The notes beneath the pieces were generated by a model. That model worked only from the letters and a program-made list of their open reading frames with translations, was not told the origin of the DNA and ran no database searches. This document shows, piece after piece, positions 1 to 7,095 of a stretch of DNA of 8,680 nt; the first letter of the stretch is position 1; each line of letters opens with the position of its first letter. The stretch is from JAYZQT01 sp964412235 (lineage in GTDB: Bacteria > Pseudomonadota > Alphaproteobacteria > MPNO01 > UBA830). The stretch is from assembly GCA_964412235.1 (NCBI GenBank), contig CAYPNT010000103.1, positions 1-8,680 on the forward strand. Direction: 5' to 3'. Both the position numbers and the translations under genes were made by a program.

Positions 1-1035
1 CATAGGATTTTCTTCAATCGGACCTAATAAACCTAGCCGCTGAATTTCATTCAATACGCGTTCCCTCGCCTCTTCTCGTTCCAAGCCACGGAACTCGGCA
101 GGGACTTCATCGTTTAAACGGGCGTCAAAATCAAAAATATTGATCATTGGCAAACTATGGCGTCGACTGACTTCAAAATCATTAAAATCATGGGCTGGTG
201 TTATTTTTACCGCACCTGAGCCCTTATCAGGATCCGAATACTCATCTGCCACAATAGGTATTTTTCGATTCACAATCGGCAATATCACGTTTTTCCCGAC
301 CAATCCCCGATACCGTTCATCCTCTGGGTGAACTGCTACCGCAGTATCGCCAAGCATTGTCTCGGGGCGGGTAGTCGCAACGGTAATAAAGGCACCCTCT
401 TTTCCTTCAATCGGGTATTTAAGATACCACAGGCTACCTACTACTTCTTTCTGCTCAACCTCAAGATCAGAAATAGCGGTATGGAGTTTTGGATCCCAGT
501 TAACCAAGCGTTTATCCCGGTATATTAAGCCCTCTTTTCTTAGGGTCACGAACACCTTACGAACAGCGTCCGACAAGCCCTCGTCCATAGTAAAACGCTC
601 ACGACTCCAGTCACAGGAGGCGCCAAGTCTTTTGAGTTGCTCTGTAATTATTCCCCCGGATTCCGCCTTCCACTTCCATATCCGTTCGATAAATTTTTTT
701 CGTCCAATATCATGTCGCGTTTTACCTTCAAGGGCTAGTTGGCGTTCGACAACCATCTGGGTCGCTATCCCCGCATGATCAGTCCCCGGTTGCCATAATA
801 CGTCACGCCCCAACATCCGGTGATATCTTGCAAGAATATCTTGAAGCGTGTTGTTAAGCGCATGTCCCATATGAAGGCTGCCCGTGACATTAGGGGGAGG
901 AATCACAATAGAAAATGATTTATCTAAAATCTCATCGCCACGGCTGTGCGAGCAGTCAAAAGCCCTCGCCGCTTCCCACAGTTTATAAATGCGATTTTCA
1001 ACCTCAGAAGATTGGTAGGTTTTATCTATCGCCAT
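1..1035 (-). CDS. valS: Valyl-tRNA synthetase, N-terminal part (partial)
   Basis: This class I aminoacyl-tRNA synthetase charges tRNA-Val with valine in the cytoplasm. The frame is open for 345 codons from ATG at 1035 down to base 1 and continues off the window. Bacterial ValRS is about 870-950 residues, so somewhat over a third is present. Visible signatures are PPPNVTGSLHMGHALN with the HIGH-type motif HMGH at residues 55-58, GTDHAGIATQ at 84-93, NWDPKLHTAISDLEVE at 179-194, and the CP1 editing domain with TTRPETMLGDTAVAVHP (221-237) and KITPAHDFND (277-286). The KMSKS motif and anticodon-binding domain lie outside. The start fits the family (MAIDKTYQSSEVENRIY). Ribosome-binding signal is weak: only GGGG about 9 bases upstream. 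It lies 106 bases downstream of popZ on the same strand, so it may be co-transcribed or have its own promoter. No frameshift was found on full translation. Confidence 0.97.
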   Translation of the reverse strand, partial: MAIDKTYQSSEVENRIYKLWEAARAFDCSHSRGDEILDKSFSIVIPPPNVTGSLHMGHALNNTLQDILARYHRMLGRDVLWQPGTDHAGIATQMVVERQLALEGKTRHDIGRKKFIERIWKWKAESGGIITEQLKRLGASCDWSRERFTMDEGLSDAVRKVFVTLRKEGLIYRDKRLVNWDPKLHTAISDLEVEQKEVVGSLWYLKYPIEGKEGAFITVATTRPETMLGDTAVAVHPEDERYRGLVGKNVILPIVNRKIPIVADEYSDPDKGSGAVKITPAHDFNDFEVSRRHSLPMINIFDFDARLNDEVPAEFRGLEREEARERVLNEIQRLGLLGPIEENPM

Positions 1036-1141
1036 TTTTTTAAACCCCAAACACACAGCCCGCCAAAATCTGACGACACTAAACCATAAGTACCTTTGTA
1101 AAACTTCTTTATACGAATCTGAATTATTGCAGCAGGCCTTA

Positions 1142-1690
1142 TCAATCGCGTGACAATTCGTCTGCTTCACGCATTATCGATTTAATCTCTTTTTCAACCA
1201 TCCGCTCAACAAGCGTGGGCAGTTTATCGTCCAACCATTGCCTTATAATTGGTCGCATCAGTTCCTTAACAATATGTTCTATCGTCTGCTCTTCTAGAAC
1301 CGTCCCGCGTTCTCTCCCGTAATCATCTACTATCGAAGCTATTTGAGAAAAAGAAGTCGCCGATGCGGGACCAGAAGCCTTCAAGAAGGTGTTGTTATCC
1401 CCGGCCGATACGCTTTCCACCCCCGTTTCTTCTTTAATATCACCTGTATTTAAATCTTTGACCGTTCCATCATCTTGTAGCTCGCACGATAGGAGCAAAA
1501 CATCATCGTCATTAGTTTCCGTCTCCGAACTATCCGAAGAAACTCTACCCGGTTCCGAATCATCAACCTTCTGATTTTTAGCCGGTTCTTCCTTTACCTC
1601 ACAAACCTCTTCATTTTGGGAAATAATACGGCGAATTGAAGCCATTATCTCCTCCATCGAAGGTTCATGTTGCCGGTTCTCTGCCATCAT
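1142..1690 (-). CDS. popZ: PopZ, polar organizing protein (DUF2497 family)
   Basis: PopZ self-assembles into a polar matrix in alphaproteobacteria; in Caulobacter it tethers the chromosome origin through ParB and recruits cell-cycle regulators. The 182-residue length is close to Caulobacter PopZ (about 177). Three parts can be seen. The N-terminal helix EPSMEEIMASIRRIIS (9-24) is the family's conserved partner-binding helix. A linker at about 28-105 is rich in Glu, Asp, Ser and Thr and looks disordered. The helical C-terminus (about 130-182), with the core IVKELMRPIIRQWLDDKLP (140-158), matches the oligomerisation domain. Two start codons are adjacent (ATG ATG, 1690 and 1687); GGGGAAG lies 6 bases upstream of the first. 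Synteny with valS downstream and tolC upstream supports the call. The linker is the least conserved part and cannot be compared here. Confidence 0.93.
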   Translation of the reverse strand: MMAENRQHEPSMEEIMASIRRIISQNEEVCEVKEEPAKNQKVDDSEPGRVSSDSSETETNDDDVLLLSCELQDDGTVKDLNTGDIKEETGVESVSAGDNNTFLKASGPASATSFSQIASIVDDYGRERGTVLEEQTIEHIVKELMRPIIRQWLDDKLPTLVERMVEKEIKSIMREADELSRD

Positions 1691-1762
1691 AGAAATCTTC
1701 CCCGAAAAACTTTCAAGAAAAGTTATTTAACGATAATTGAAAAACAAAGGTAAACAAAACAC

Positions 1763-1768
1763 ATTATA
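1763..1768 (-). promoter_or_regulatory. Possible -10 element upstream of popZ
   Basis: The minus strand reads TATAAT, a perfect sigma70-type -10 hexamer, in the 109-base gap between tolC and popZ. Initiation about 7 bases downstream would give a leader of roughly 65 bases before the popZ start. At the expected 16-18-base spacing I see no good -35 box (TATTAG at 17), so this is only a candidate. If real, it would let popZ and valS be transcribed independently of the upstream methyltransferase and tolC genes. The region is AT-rich, so a chance match is quite possible. Confidence 0.3.
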
Positions 1769-1799
1769 GTTGAACCGAATAAATTCTAATACCGCCCTG

Positions 1800-3167
1800 C
1801 TATTTTTTAGTAAGGTCCCACCATTTACGCCGAAATTTATGGTAATATTCATCCACTCTATAAAGGTTTACCCGAAGTTTTAGTTTTGCCGCAGTCAAAT
1901 CTCCCAATGCACGGCGGAGTTCAAAACTTGCAATGATTTCATCTCGCTTAGCCGTAACGAGACCAACGCGAGCATCTAACAGTTCTTGCTCTGCGTCCAG
2001 CACGTCAAGAAGTGTTCTAGATCCAACTTTTGCCTCTTCGCGAAGGCCATCAAGCGCAATTTCAGCGGCTTTAACTGACTGGAAATATGCCCTTATTTGA
2101 GCCCTTCCTGTCTCCAGAGTCTGCCAAGCAGCTGTCGTATTTTGGACTGCATCGCGCACAGCCTGGCTATACTCATCCCTACGTTGTGAAACGGTTTGTT
2201 TTGCAGCTCTTATTCGAGACCTCACAGAACCAGAAGAATACAAAGGCATAGAAATTTTCGCAGTTATTGACATTTTTTCATTTGCGCTGCGATCATTTGT
2301 GGTTTCATCATTTGCTTCAAGCGATCCATTAATTGAAACAGTCGGTAAAAGTTCACCCGAAATTACCCGCACTTTATTGCCGGCTGCACGTTCTAAATAT
2401 CTCGCACGAAGGATGCTAAAATTATTTCGTTTCGTTTTTTCTATCGCAGAGTTAAGCGTCGACGGTATACCGCCAAGAGGTTTTGCTGGTTGAAGAGAGG
2501 TTGGAGCCAATCCAACAAGGTTCTGGAACACTGCCCTTGCAGTACTTAATCTACCTTCCGCAGCAATCCTCTCTGCCTGTGCACGCGCTAACCGAGACTC
2601 TGCCTGTGAAACGTCGGTGAGAGTGAGTTCACCTACTTGAAACCGGTCTTGAGTAGCCTGTAGTTGCCGCCAAAGCACAACTTCATTATTTTGGTTAAGT
2701 TCTAACACAGCCAAGTCTCGAACAACGTTGGCATAGGCCGTCGCAGTATCAAAGAGGACAGTCTGCTCAGTCGCCAATAACCTTGCCCGATCGGCTTTAA
2801 CGTCGTTCTCTGCCTGCTTAGTTGCAGCTCCGATACGACCACCTTTATAAACATTTTGAGTTATTGTGAGAGCACCCGTCAACGGTTGAGTTACCTCGGC
2901 AGACTTATTAGAGGGACCGTTTGTTGTTGAATTTGAACGTTTTGCTCCGTAGCTGCCGGAAACAGTGACCGTTGGTCGCCAATCCGACAGTGCTTGAGCC
3001 ACGCCTTCATCAGTGGAACGAAGGCGTGCACGTTCCGCCTCTAATGTTGGATTACTTTGATAGGCTTGAGCCAACGCTTCTGGCAAGTTTAACGCAAGAC
3101 ACCTTTCATGCGGCAACATACTTGTTAAAGCAAGAACGAATATAGATATAAAAATTTTTCTAATCAT
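1800..3167 (-). CDS. tolC: TolC-family outer-membrane efflux/secretion protein
   Basis: TolC proteins form trimeric outer-membrane barrels with long periplasmic helical tunnels, serving as the exit duct for tripartite efflux pumps and type I secretion. At 455 residues the length is normal. An N-terminal signal peptide is visible: MIRK, a hydrophobic stretch at 5-18, and likely cleavage near A25 (CLA/LNL). The mature start LNLPEALAQAYQSNPTL is typical of the family. The internal duplication shows as two matching segments, VGELTLTDVSQAESRLARA (178-196) and VGSRTLLDVLDAEQELLDAR (381-400). Strand-like segments near 98-108 (GALTITQNVYKGG) and 300-312 (SITAKISMPLYSSG) match the family's beta segments. 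The ATG overlaps the stop of the upstream methyltransferase gene (ATGA) and lacks a clear Shine-Dalgarno, which suggests translational coupling. No inner-membrane or periplasmic partner gene is in the window, so the transported substrate is unknown. Confidence 0.95.
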   Translation of the reverse strand: MIRKIFISIFVLALTSMLPHERCLALNLPEALAQAYQSNPTLEAERARLRSTDEGVAQALSDWRPTVTVSGSYGAKRSNSTTNGPSNKSAEVTQPLTGALTITQNVYKGGRIGAATKQAENDVKADRARLLATEQTVLFDTATAYANVVRDLAVLELNQNNEVVLWRQLQATQDRFQVGELTLTDVSQAESRLARAQAERIAAEGRLSTARAVFQNLVGLAPTSLQPAKPLGGIPSTLNSAIEKTKRNNFSILRARYLERAAGNKVRVISGELLPTVSINGSLEANDETTNDRSANEKMSITAKISMPLYSSGSVRSRIRAAKQTVSQRRDEYSQAVRDAVQNTTAAWQTLETGRAQIRAYFQSVKAAEIALDGLREEAKVGSRTLLDVLDAEQELLDARVGLVTAKRDEIIASFELRRALGDLTAAKLKLRVNLYRVDEYYHKFRRKWWDLTKK

Positions 3168-3823
3168 CCAAAATAAAACCTATTTGGGCGCTGAAATTCA
3201 GGCAAAAGTGGGACATCAGCATCAAATAAAATTCGACTAGAAAGGCCGCAACCCACCTTATCCCACATTCTAACTACACAACACTCGTTCCTATCACGAG
3301 TGACCGCACATAACCTTCCCCCATCAGCCAACTGGGAAAAAATTTTCTCCGGTATCTCTTCACATGCACCATTTATCATTATGACATCATATGGCGCCTG
3401 ATCCGGCCAACCCTCTTTGATAGAGCCATTCTCGAGAACAACATTATCCAAGCCCAACGTCGTAATTTGAGCCGCAGCAATCCTAGATAGTTGTTCATCA
3501 CTCTCGAGGGCAACGACTACTCGCGCAATCCGAGCCAATACAGCGGAGGAATAACCCGACCCACAGGCAATATCGAGAACGACCGCTTCTGACGAAATTT
3601 CCACTGCCTGTATCATGCGTGCCAAAACCATAGGTTGCACCATACTTCTACCCGGACCAATGTATATGTGCTCGTCCACGTAGGCAAAATTGGAGGAGTC
3701 TAAAGGGATAAATGTCTCTCTTGGAATTTCACCCATTGAATCGAGCACCAATTGGTTCGTAACCTTATTTGTTCGAAGTTGAGTATCGACCATTGTACGG
3801 CGAAGAGACACAAAATCGGGCAT
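3164..3823 (-). CDS. Divergent protein-L-isoaspartate methyltransferase-like protein
   Basis: A 219-residue class I SAM-dependent methyltransferase with the PIMT fold. Seen in order: MVDTQLRT (11-18); IPRETFIP (33-40), matching PIMT VPREKFV; IGPGRSMVQPMVLARM (55-70), aligning with PIMT IGQGQTISQPYMVARM; SAM motif I VLDIACGSGYSSAVLA (82-97); acidic E107; PYDVIMINGA (144-153); and LADGGRLCAV (165-174). PIMT normally repairs isoaspartyl residues in aged proteins. Here the Ser of the ISxP motif is V62, and the Asp of the GDG motif is S134 in NGSIKEGW, so repair activity is doubtful. I recall that such proteins lie next to tolC in many alphaproteobacteria and are annotated as PIMT. The start is ATG 3823; the only Shine-Dalgarno-like GGAG is about 12 bases upstream, which is far. 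It is the first gene of the minus-strand block and overlaps tolC by 4 bases. I leave the symbol blank because the function is uncertain. Confidence 0.88.
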   Translation of the reverse strand: MPDFVSLRRTMVDTQLRTNKVTNQLVLDSMGEIPRETFIPLDSSNFAYVDEHIYIGPGRSMVQPMVLARMIQAVEISSEAVVLDIACGSGYSSAVLARIARVVVALESDEQLSRIAAAQITTLGLDNVVLENGSIKEGWPDQAPYDVIMINGACEEIPEKIFSQLADGGRLCAVTRDRNECCVVRMWDKVGCGLSSRILFDADVPLLPEFQRPNRFYFG

Positions 3824-3978
3824 CTAATAATTACACTCCAATCGAATTTTTTGACACTAGTTCAATGACCGATGGTATTTTTGTTATCTAAATACATTGG
3901 CTATCATAAACTCTTATAATTTAAGTATATTAATAGATCTATTCCGACAACCTAATACTAAGAGTAAAAGGGTAATTG

Positions 3979-4007
3979 TTGACCAGTTAGGTCACGCCGC
4001 TTATATA
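3979..4007 (+). promoter_or_regulatory. Sigma70-type promoter of the tRNA-Cys gene
   Basis: TTGACC (3979-3984) and TATATA (4002-4007) are separated by exactly 17 bases, the ideal spacing for a housekeeping sigma70 promoter. The predicted start is near 4014, about 13 bases before the mature tRNA. The bases after the -10 (CCGCGCC) form a GC-rich discriminator, a feature associated with stringent control of stable-RNA promoters. Position, orientation and spacing all fit the tRNA gene. Confidence 0.75.
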
Positions 4008-4026
4008 CCGCGCCTCAGTTTGTTTA

Positions 4027-4100
4027 GGCCCGGTGGGAGAGAGGCTATCCAGCGGATTGCAAATCCGTTTACACCAGTTCGAATCTGGTCCGGGCCTCCA
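4027..4100 (+). tRNA. tRNA-Cys (anticodon GCA)
   Basis: A full cloverleaf can be folded by hand. The acceptor stem GGCCCGG (4027-4033) pairs perfectly with CCGGGCC (4090-4096). The D stem is GGA/TCC with loop GAGAGGCTA, in the same 3-bp arrangement as E. coli tRNA-Cys. The anticodon stem GCGGA/TCCGT encloses loop TTGCAAA, with anticodon GCA at 4059-4061. The variable region is TTAC. The T stem ACCAG/CTGGT has loop TTCGAAT. The discriminator is T (4097), the known cysteine identity base, and CCA is encoded (4098-4100). Length is 74 bases. A strong promoter lies just upstream. No mismatch suggests a pseudogene. Confidence 0.98.
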
Positions 4101-4543
4101 GCAACCTCTCATACTCCTTGTTCCCTGAGGTTTGATTGTAGGGCGCGACAATTCTAGCATAGAAGGTGCGAGTACTTAGAATTCAACAATGAGAAAAATT
4201 TGATTCTAAATTATAACCCAGCGTTACCCTTAAAGGGTCACCTTAAAACAGACCATCCGTATGAGCCAATGGCTAAAAGCTCCGAAAAAATAAAATTTAA
4301 ATTTTGCTATTAAGGGGCAACTGTGACAGTAACCACCTGCGTTGGCCTCGCGTAGAGATGCAATAACATCAGCGGTGATATCAACCAGGACAATTTTCAA
4401 ACCGATTATTGCCTTAAAAAATCCCAGGATTCTGTCCGCGGGGAAATAAAACAGGCAGCTTGCTACGTGGGCTACTCATTATAAACCATCGCCACGACGG
4501 GACGCGCTGCGGCTCCGGCTGCGGCGAGTATTGAAAGAAACTA
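4101..4543 (+). other. Gene-poor spacer between tRNA-Cys and the helicase
   Basis: I find no convincing gene in these 443 bases on either strand. Structures seen: AACCTC (4103-4108) and GAGGTT (4127-4132), an inverted repeat just past the tRNA that might assist 3' processing or weak termination but has no T-run; three related motifs AATTCTA (4150-4156), TTAGAATT (4176-4183) and ATTCTAA (4203-4209), which can pair alternately; ACCCT/AGGGT around 4227-4239; AGCC/GGCT at 4264-4274; and the perfect 14-base palindrome at 4292-4305. A GC-rich patch lies at about 4487-4528. TATAAA at 4480-4485 is a possible -10 for the helicase but has no good -35. The span may serve as a long helicase leader; this is inference. 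Confidence 0.5.
4292..4305. repeat. Perfect 14-base AT palindrome
   Basis: AAAATTTAAATTTT reads the same on both strands. It lies in the gene-poor spacer about 240 bases before the helicase start. It could be a protein-binding site or bent A/T-tract DNA. Its simple composition makes chance occurrence in AT-rich DNA quite likely, so no role is assigned. Confidence 0.35.
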
Positions 4544-5845
4544 TTGAGCAACTTTAAAGACCTCGGCCTTGCCGAACCAATCCTTCGAGCAGTAATTGCC
4601 GAAGGGTATACAAACCCGACGCCCATACAGGCAAAAGTAATCCCCGCAATGCTCTCAGCGAGGGATATAGTAGGAATAGCACAGACCGGCACCGGGAAGA
4701 CGGGCGCCTTTGTCCTACCCCTTCTCCACAAGCTAAATACGAACCCGGCGCGCGCGCCTAAAAAGGGCTGCCGGGCATTAATTCTTGCGCCAACCAGGGA
4801 ACTCGCCAATCAAATAACCGACAGCATCAGGATATACGGTCAGTTCATTAATCATTCAATTGCTCTAATTGTTGGTGGCGTCCGACCCGGCCCACAAATA
4901 AAAAAAATGGCTCGGGGCGTAGATATTGCCGTAGCAACGCCCGGGCGGCTCCTCGACCACATATCAAATGGCGCGGTCCGCCTTGATGATACTGCAGCCA
5001 TAGTTCTAGATGAGGGTGATCAAATGCTTGATCTCGGATTCATGCCCGATATCCGAAAGATTATGACAAAGCTACCCGATCTTCGACAGACTATGATGTT
5101 TTCCGCGACGATGCCCAAACAAATCAGAGCCCTCGCAAATAATTTCCTCACAAAACCAATCGAAATTTCTGTGGCACCATCGGCGCAACCAATCGAGCTG
5201 ATCGATCAAAAGTTAATTTATATTAATCACTCCGCAAAACGAGAAAAACTTAGGACACTGTTATCCTCCGACGACGTCGAACGAGCTATTGTTTTCGTTC
5301 GTACAAAACGGGGCGCAGACAAAGTACATATTTCACTGGAAAAGGCAGGACTGTCCGCGACCGCAATCCATGGTAATAAAACTCAAAATCAACGTGAAAA
5401 AGCACTTTCTTCGTTTAAATCAGGCAAGGCAAAAATACTAGTCGCTACGGATATTGCTGCCCGCGGCATTGATGTGGAGGACATTTCCCACATTATTAAT
5501 TTCGAACTCCCCAATGCACCTGAAGCCTACGTCCACCGGATAGGCCGCACGGCACGGGCCGGTAAAACAGGAGTGGCTATCTCGTTTTGCGATCCCGCTG
5601 AAAAAGAACTTTTAAGGGACATTGAAAAACTGACCCGAGCACCCCTGATCATCGACACGGACAATTCAGATATTAATGTTGAGGTTTGGCAGAATAATAG
5701 ACCCAATATCAAGCGAACTAGAAAACAGCCGAAAGCCAGTCGACCTTCCGGACAAAAACGTCGCCGCCGAGTTCGCAAAAACGCTAAAAGGCGCAACCGG
5801 CAAGAGGGCAACGACAACCAGACAGTCCGAGTCAAAGCAGCGTAA
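4544..5845 (+). CDS. DEAD-box ATP-dependent RNA helicase (RhlE-like), DEGD variant
   Basis: DEAD-box helicases unwind short RNA duplexes using ATP and act in ribosome assembly, RNA decay and cold adaptation. All core motifs are present in this 433-residue protein: Q motif GYTNPTPIQ (21-29) with upstream F4; Walker A AQTGTGKT (46-53); Ia PTRELA (83-88); Ib TPGR (132-135); motif II DEGD (156-159, normally DEAD); SAT (187-189); IV IVFVRT (249-254); QNQR (281-284); V ATDIAARGID (301-310); and VI HRIGRTARAG (331-340). The tail after about 385 is strongly basic (KRRRRVRKNAKRR at 405-417), as in RNA-binding tails of RhlE-type proteins. The start is TTG: an in-frame TGA at 4532-4534 leaves no ATG or GTG upstream, and MSNFKDLGLAEPILRA matches the usual family N-terminus. 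Shine-Dalgarno is poor. It appears monocistronic. Family is certain; the subfamily call is moderate. Confidence 0.95.
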   Translation: MSNFKDLGLAEPILRAVIAEGYTNPTPIQAKVIPAMLSARDIVGIAQTGTGKTGAFVLPLLHKLNTNPARAPKKGCRALILAPTRELANQITDSIRIYGQFINHSIALIVGGVRPGPQIKKMARGVDIAVATPGRLLDHISNGAVRLDDTAAIVLDEGDQMLDLGFMPDIRKIMTKLPDLRQTMMFSATMPKQIRALANNFLTKPIEISVAPSAQPIELIDQKLIYINHSAKREKLRTLLSSDDVERAIVFVRTKRGADKVHISLEKAGLSATAIHGNKTQNQREKALSSFKSGKAKILVATDIAARGIDVEDISHIINFELPNAPEAYVHRIGRTARAGKTGVAISFCDPAEKELLRDIEKLTRAPLIIDTDNSDINVEVWQNNRPNIKRTRKQPKASRPSGQKRRRRVRKNAKRRNRQEGNDNQTVRVKAA

Positions 5846-6056
5846 ATATCTCACCGCCATCCTAATATTCCGGCCCAGATAGCATGAATATACCGTGATG
5901 AAAATTTCATTACGCGTGAAGTGGATAAGGATTAACGGGAAGATTTCTATGCCAAGCTCGAAAAAATGACTGTCAACCTATCATTCCCTAAACCTAAGCC
6001 GAACCTCAAGTTGCACCAAGGTTGATTTCAGTGAATACGGACCCTAACCTCTGCTG
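5846..6056 (+). other. Spacer between helicase and dioxygenase genes
   Basis: No convincing gene or terminator was found in these 211 bases. ATATTC (5865-5870) and GAATAT (5886-5891) form a small inverted repeat with a 15-base spacer, and ATGAAA/TTTCAT flank one base at 5898-5910. An open frame at 5898-5969 would encode 23 residues but lacks a Shine-Dalgarno. TTGCAC (6011-6016) and AATACG (6034-6039), 17 bases apart, are a weak candidate promoter that would place the transcript start about 10 bases before the dioxygenase ATG. Confidence 0.4.
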
Positions 6057-7049
6057 ATGAACAATGTAATTCCATTGATTGACCTAGAAACCTTGGTAAA
6101 CAGCAACAGTCATGGGACCGAAGAGCTTGTTAAAACTGTCACTCAGGCGTTAGAAACTGTTGGATTTTTCCATATAATTGGGCATGGAGTCCCCCCTGCT
6201 CTGGTGCAGCGGCTCCGCGATGAGGCATACGACTTCTTCAAATTGCCCTTAGAAGAGAAGATGAAAGTAAAGCGCCCCCTTCCGGAAATCACGAGGGGAT
6301 ATGACCCACCGGCCCAACAATCCCTTTCTTCTACTAAAGACGGCGCAAGTCCTCCCGACCTTCAAGAGGGCTTTGGTATGGGCGGGTTTAATTATGCCGA
6401 CGACGACCCCTATTATACCGAAGGGCTCGGTCATTATTTTTACGCACCAAACCTTTGGCCAGTTAGGCCTTCTGGCTTCCGGGCCACGTTAGAAGAATAT
6501 CATTCGAGCTTGACGAATTTAGCGAACCGGTTAATGCATCTATTTGCCCTCGCGCTTAAAATAAATCCAAATTATTTTGACGATAAAATAAATAAAACAG
6601 GGGCCCACATGCGCCTTAATAAATACCCGGCGCAACAACATGCTCCAGTTCCTGGCCAACTTCGATCTGGCGCCCACACAGATTACGGCACATTAACAAT
6701 ACTCTATGGTGAGGACACACCGGGCGGGCTGCAGGTAATGGATAGTAATGGAAATTGGTTTGACGTGCATCCAAAGCCAGGGACATTCGTTGTCAACATT
6801 GGAGATTGCATGGCGCGGTGGACAAATGATCGCTGGAAATCAACCCTCCATCGGGTGGTAAATCCACCGCGAAGTCAGGCACTAAGCGAGCGCCTGTCCG
6901 TGGCATATTTTCATTCCACAAATTATGATGCCGAAATCAAATGTTTAGATACCTGCCAGTCCAAATCGAACCCACCCAAATACGAGCCTATCCATTACGC
7001 ATCCTATTATATCGAAAAGCTTATGAAGAGCCGCCAAACGCTCAAATGA
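6057..7049 (+). CDS. 2-oxoglutarate/Fe(II)-dependent dioxygenase, isopenicillin-N-synthase-like
   Basis: Members of this family use Fe(II), O2 and usually 2-oxoglutarate to hydroxylate, desaturate or cyclise small molecules. The 330-residue length is typical. The N-terminal DIOX_N-type domain (about 4-130) opens with IPLIDLETL and contains ALETVGFFHIIGHGVP (31-46). The jelly-roll domain has the iron facial triad H207 and D209 (AHTDYGTLTIL) and H265 (STLHRVV), and the 2-oxoglutarate-binding pair R279 and S281 (ERLSVAYF). PGTFVVNIGD (241-250) is also characteristic. All catalytic residues are intact, so it should be active. The substrate cannot be told from sequence; despite the family name, nothing here points to beta-lactam synthesis. 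ATG 6057 is the first ATG after an in-frame TAA at 6045-6047; no Shine-Dalgarno is visible. The SMP-30-like gene follows on the same strand after 128 bases and may act on a related metabolite. Confidence 0.94.
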   Translation: MNNVIPLIDLETLVNSNSHGTEELVKTVTQALETVGFFHIIGHGVPPALVQRLRDEAYDFFKLPLEEKMKVKRPLPEITRGYDPPAQQSLSSTKDGASPPDLQEGFGMGGFNYADDDPYYTEGLGHYFYAPNLWPVRPSGFRATLEEYHSSLTNLANRLMHLFALALKINPNYFDDKINKTGAHMRLNKYPAQQHAPVPGQLRSGAHTDYGTLTILYGEDTPGGLQVMDSNGNWFDVHPKPGTFVVNIGDCMARWTNDRWKSTLHRVVNPPRSQALSERLSVAYFHSTNYDAEIKCLDTCQSKSNPPKYEPIHYASYYIEKLMKSRQTLK

Positions 7050-7060
7050 TTAAGCATTTT

Positions 7061-7076
7061 GTTATTTGATAATAAC
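7061..7076. repeat. AT-rich inverted repeat after the dioxygenase gene
   Basis: GTTATT (7061-7066) and AATAAC (7071-7076) are perfect inverted repeats around TGAT, starting 12 bases after the dioxygenase stop. The stem is AT-rich and only short T-runs follow, so it would be a poor terminator. It could be an operator-like palindrome for the downstream gene. Chance is possible. Confidence 0.3.
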
Positions 7077-7095
7077 TTTAGATTGAAGGAAGTGT

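Noticed and set aside
3092..3167. Possible lipoprotein signal in the TolC-like protein (Cys at residue 23)
   Set aside because: The residues before the Cys (PHER) do not fit a lipobox; cleavage after A25 by signal peptidase I is more likely.
3897..4157. Plus-strand open frame of 86 codons
   Set aside because: It runs straight through the tRNA-Cys gene and its promoter, has no domain signature, and has no good start context.
4230..4400. Minus-strand frame of 56 residues from a TTG, beginning MKIVLVDITADVIASLREAN, faintly like the second strand of a short-chain dehydrogenase
   Set aside because: No Gly-rich nucleotide-binding motif precedes it, it has no ATG and no ribosome-binding site, and the rest is unlike a dehydrogenase. 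A gene remnant cannot be ruled out, but chance is more likely.
4027..4543. tRNA-Cys 3' end as an integration site with an island beyond it
   Set aside because: No integrase, no repeat of the tRNA 3' end downstream, and ordinary genes follow.
4414..4809. Minus-strand frame of 131 codons
   Set aside because: It lies largely antisense to the conserved first domain of the helicase and its translation has no family features.
5898..5969. 23-residue open frame after the helicase
   Set aside because: No ribosome-binding sequence and no recognisable content.
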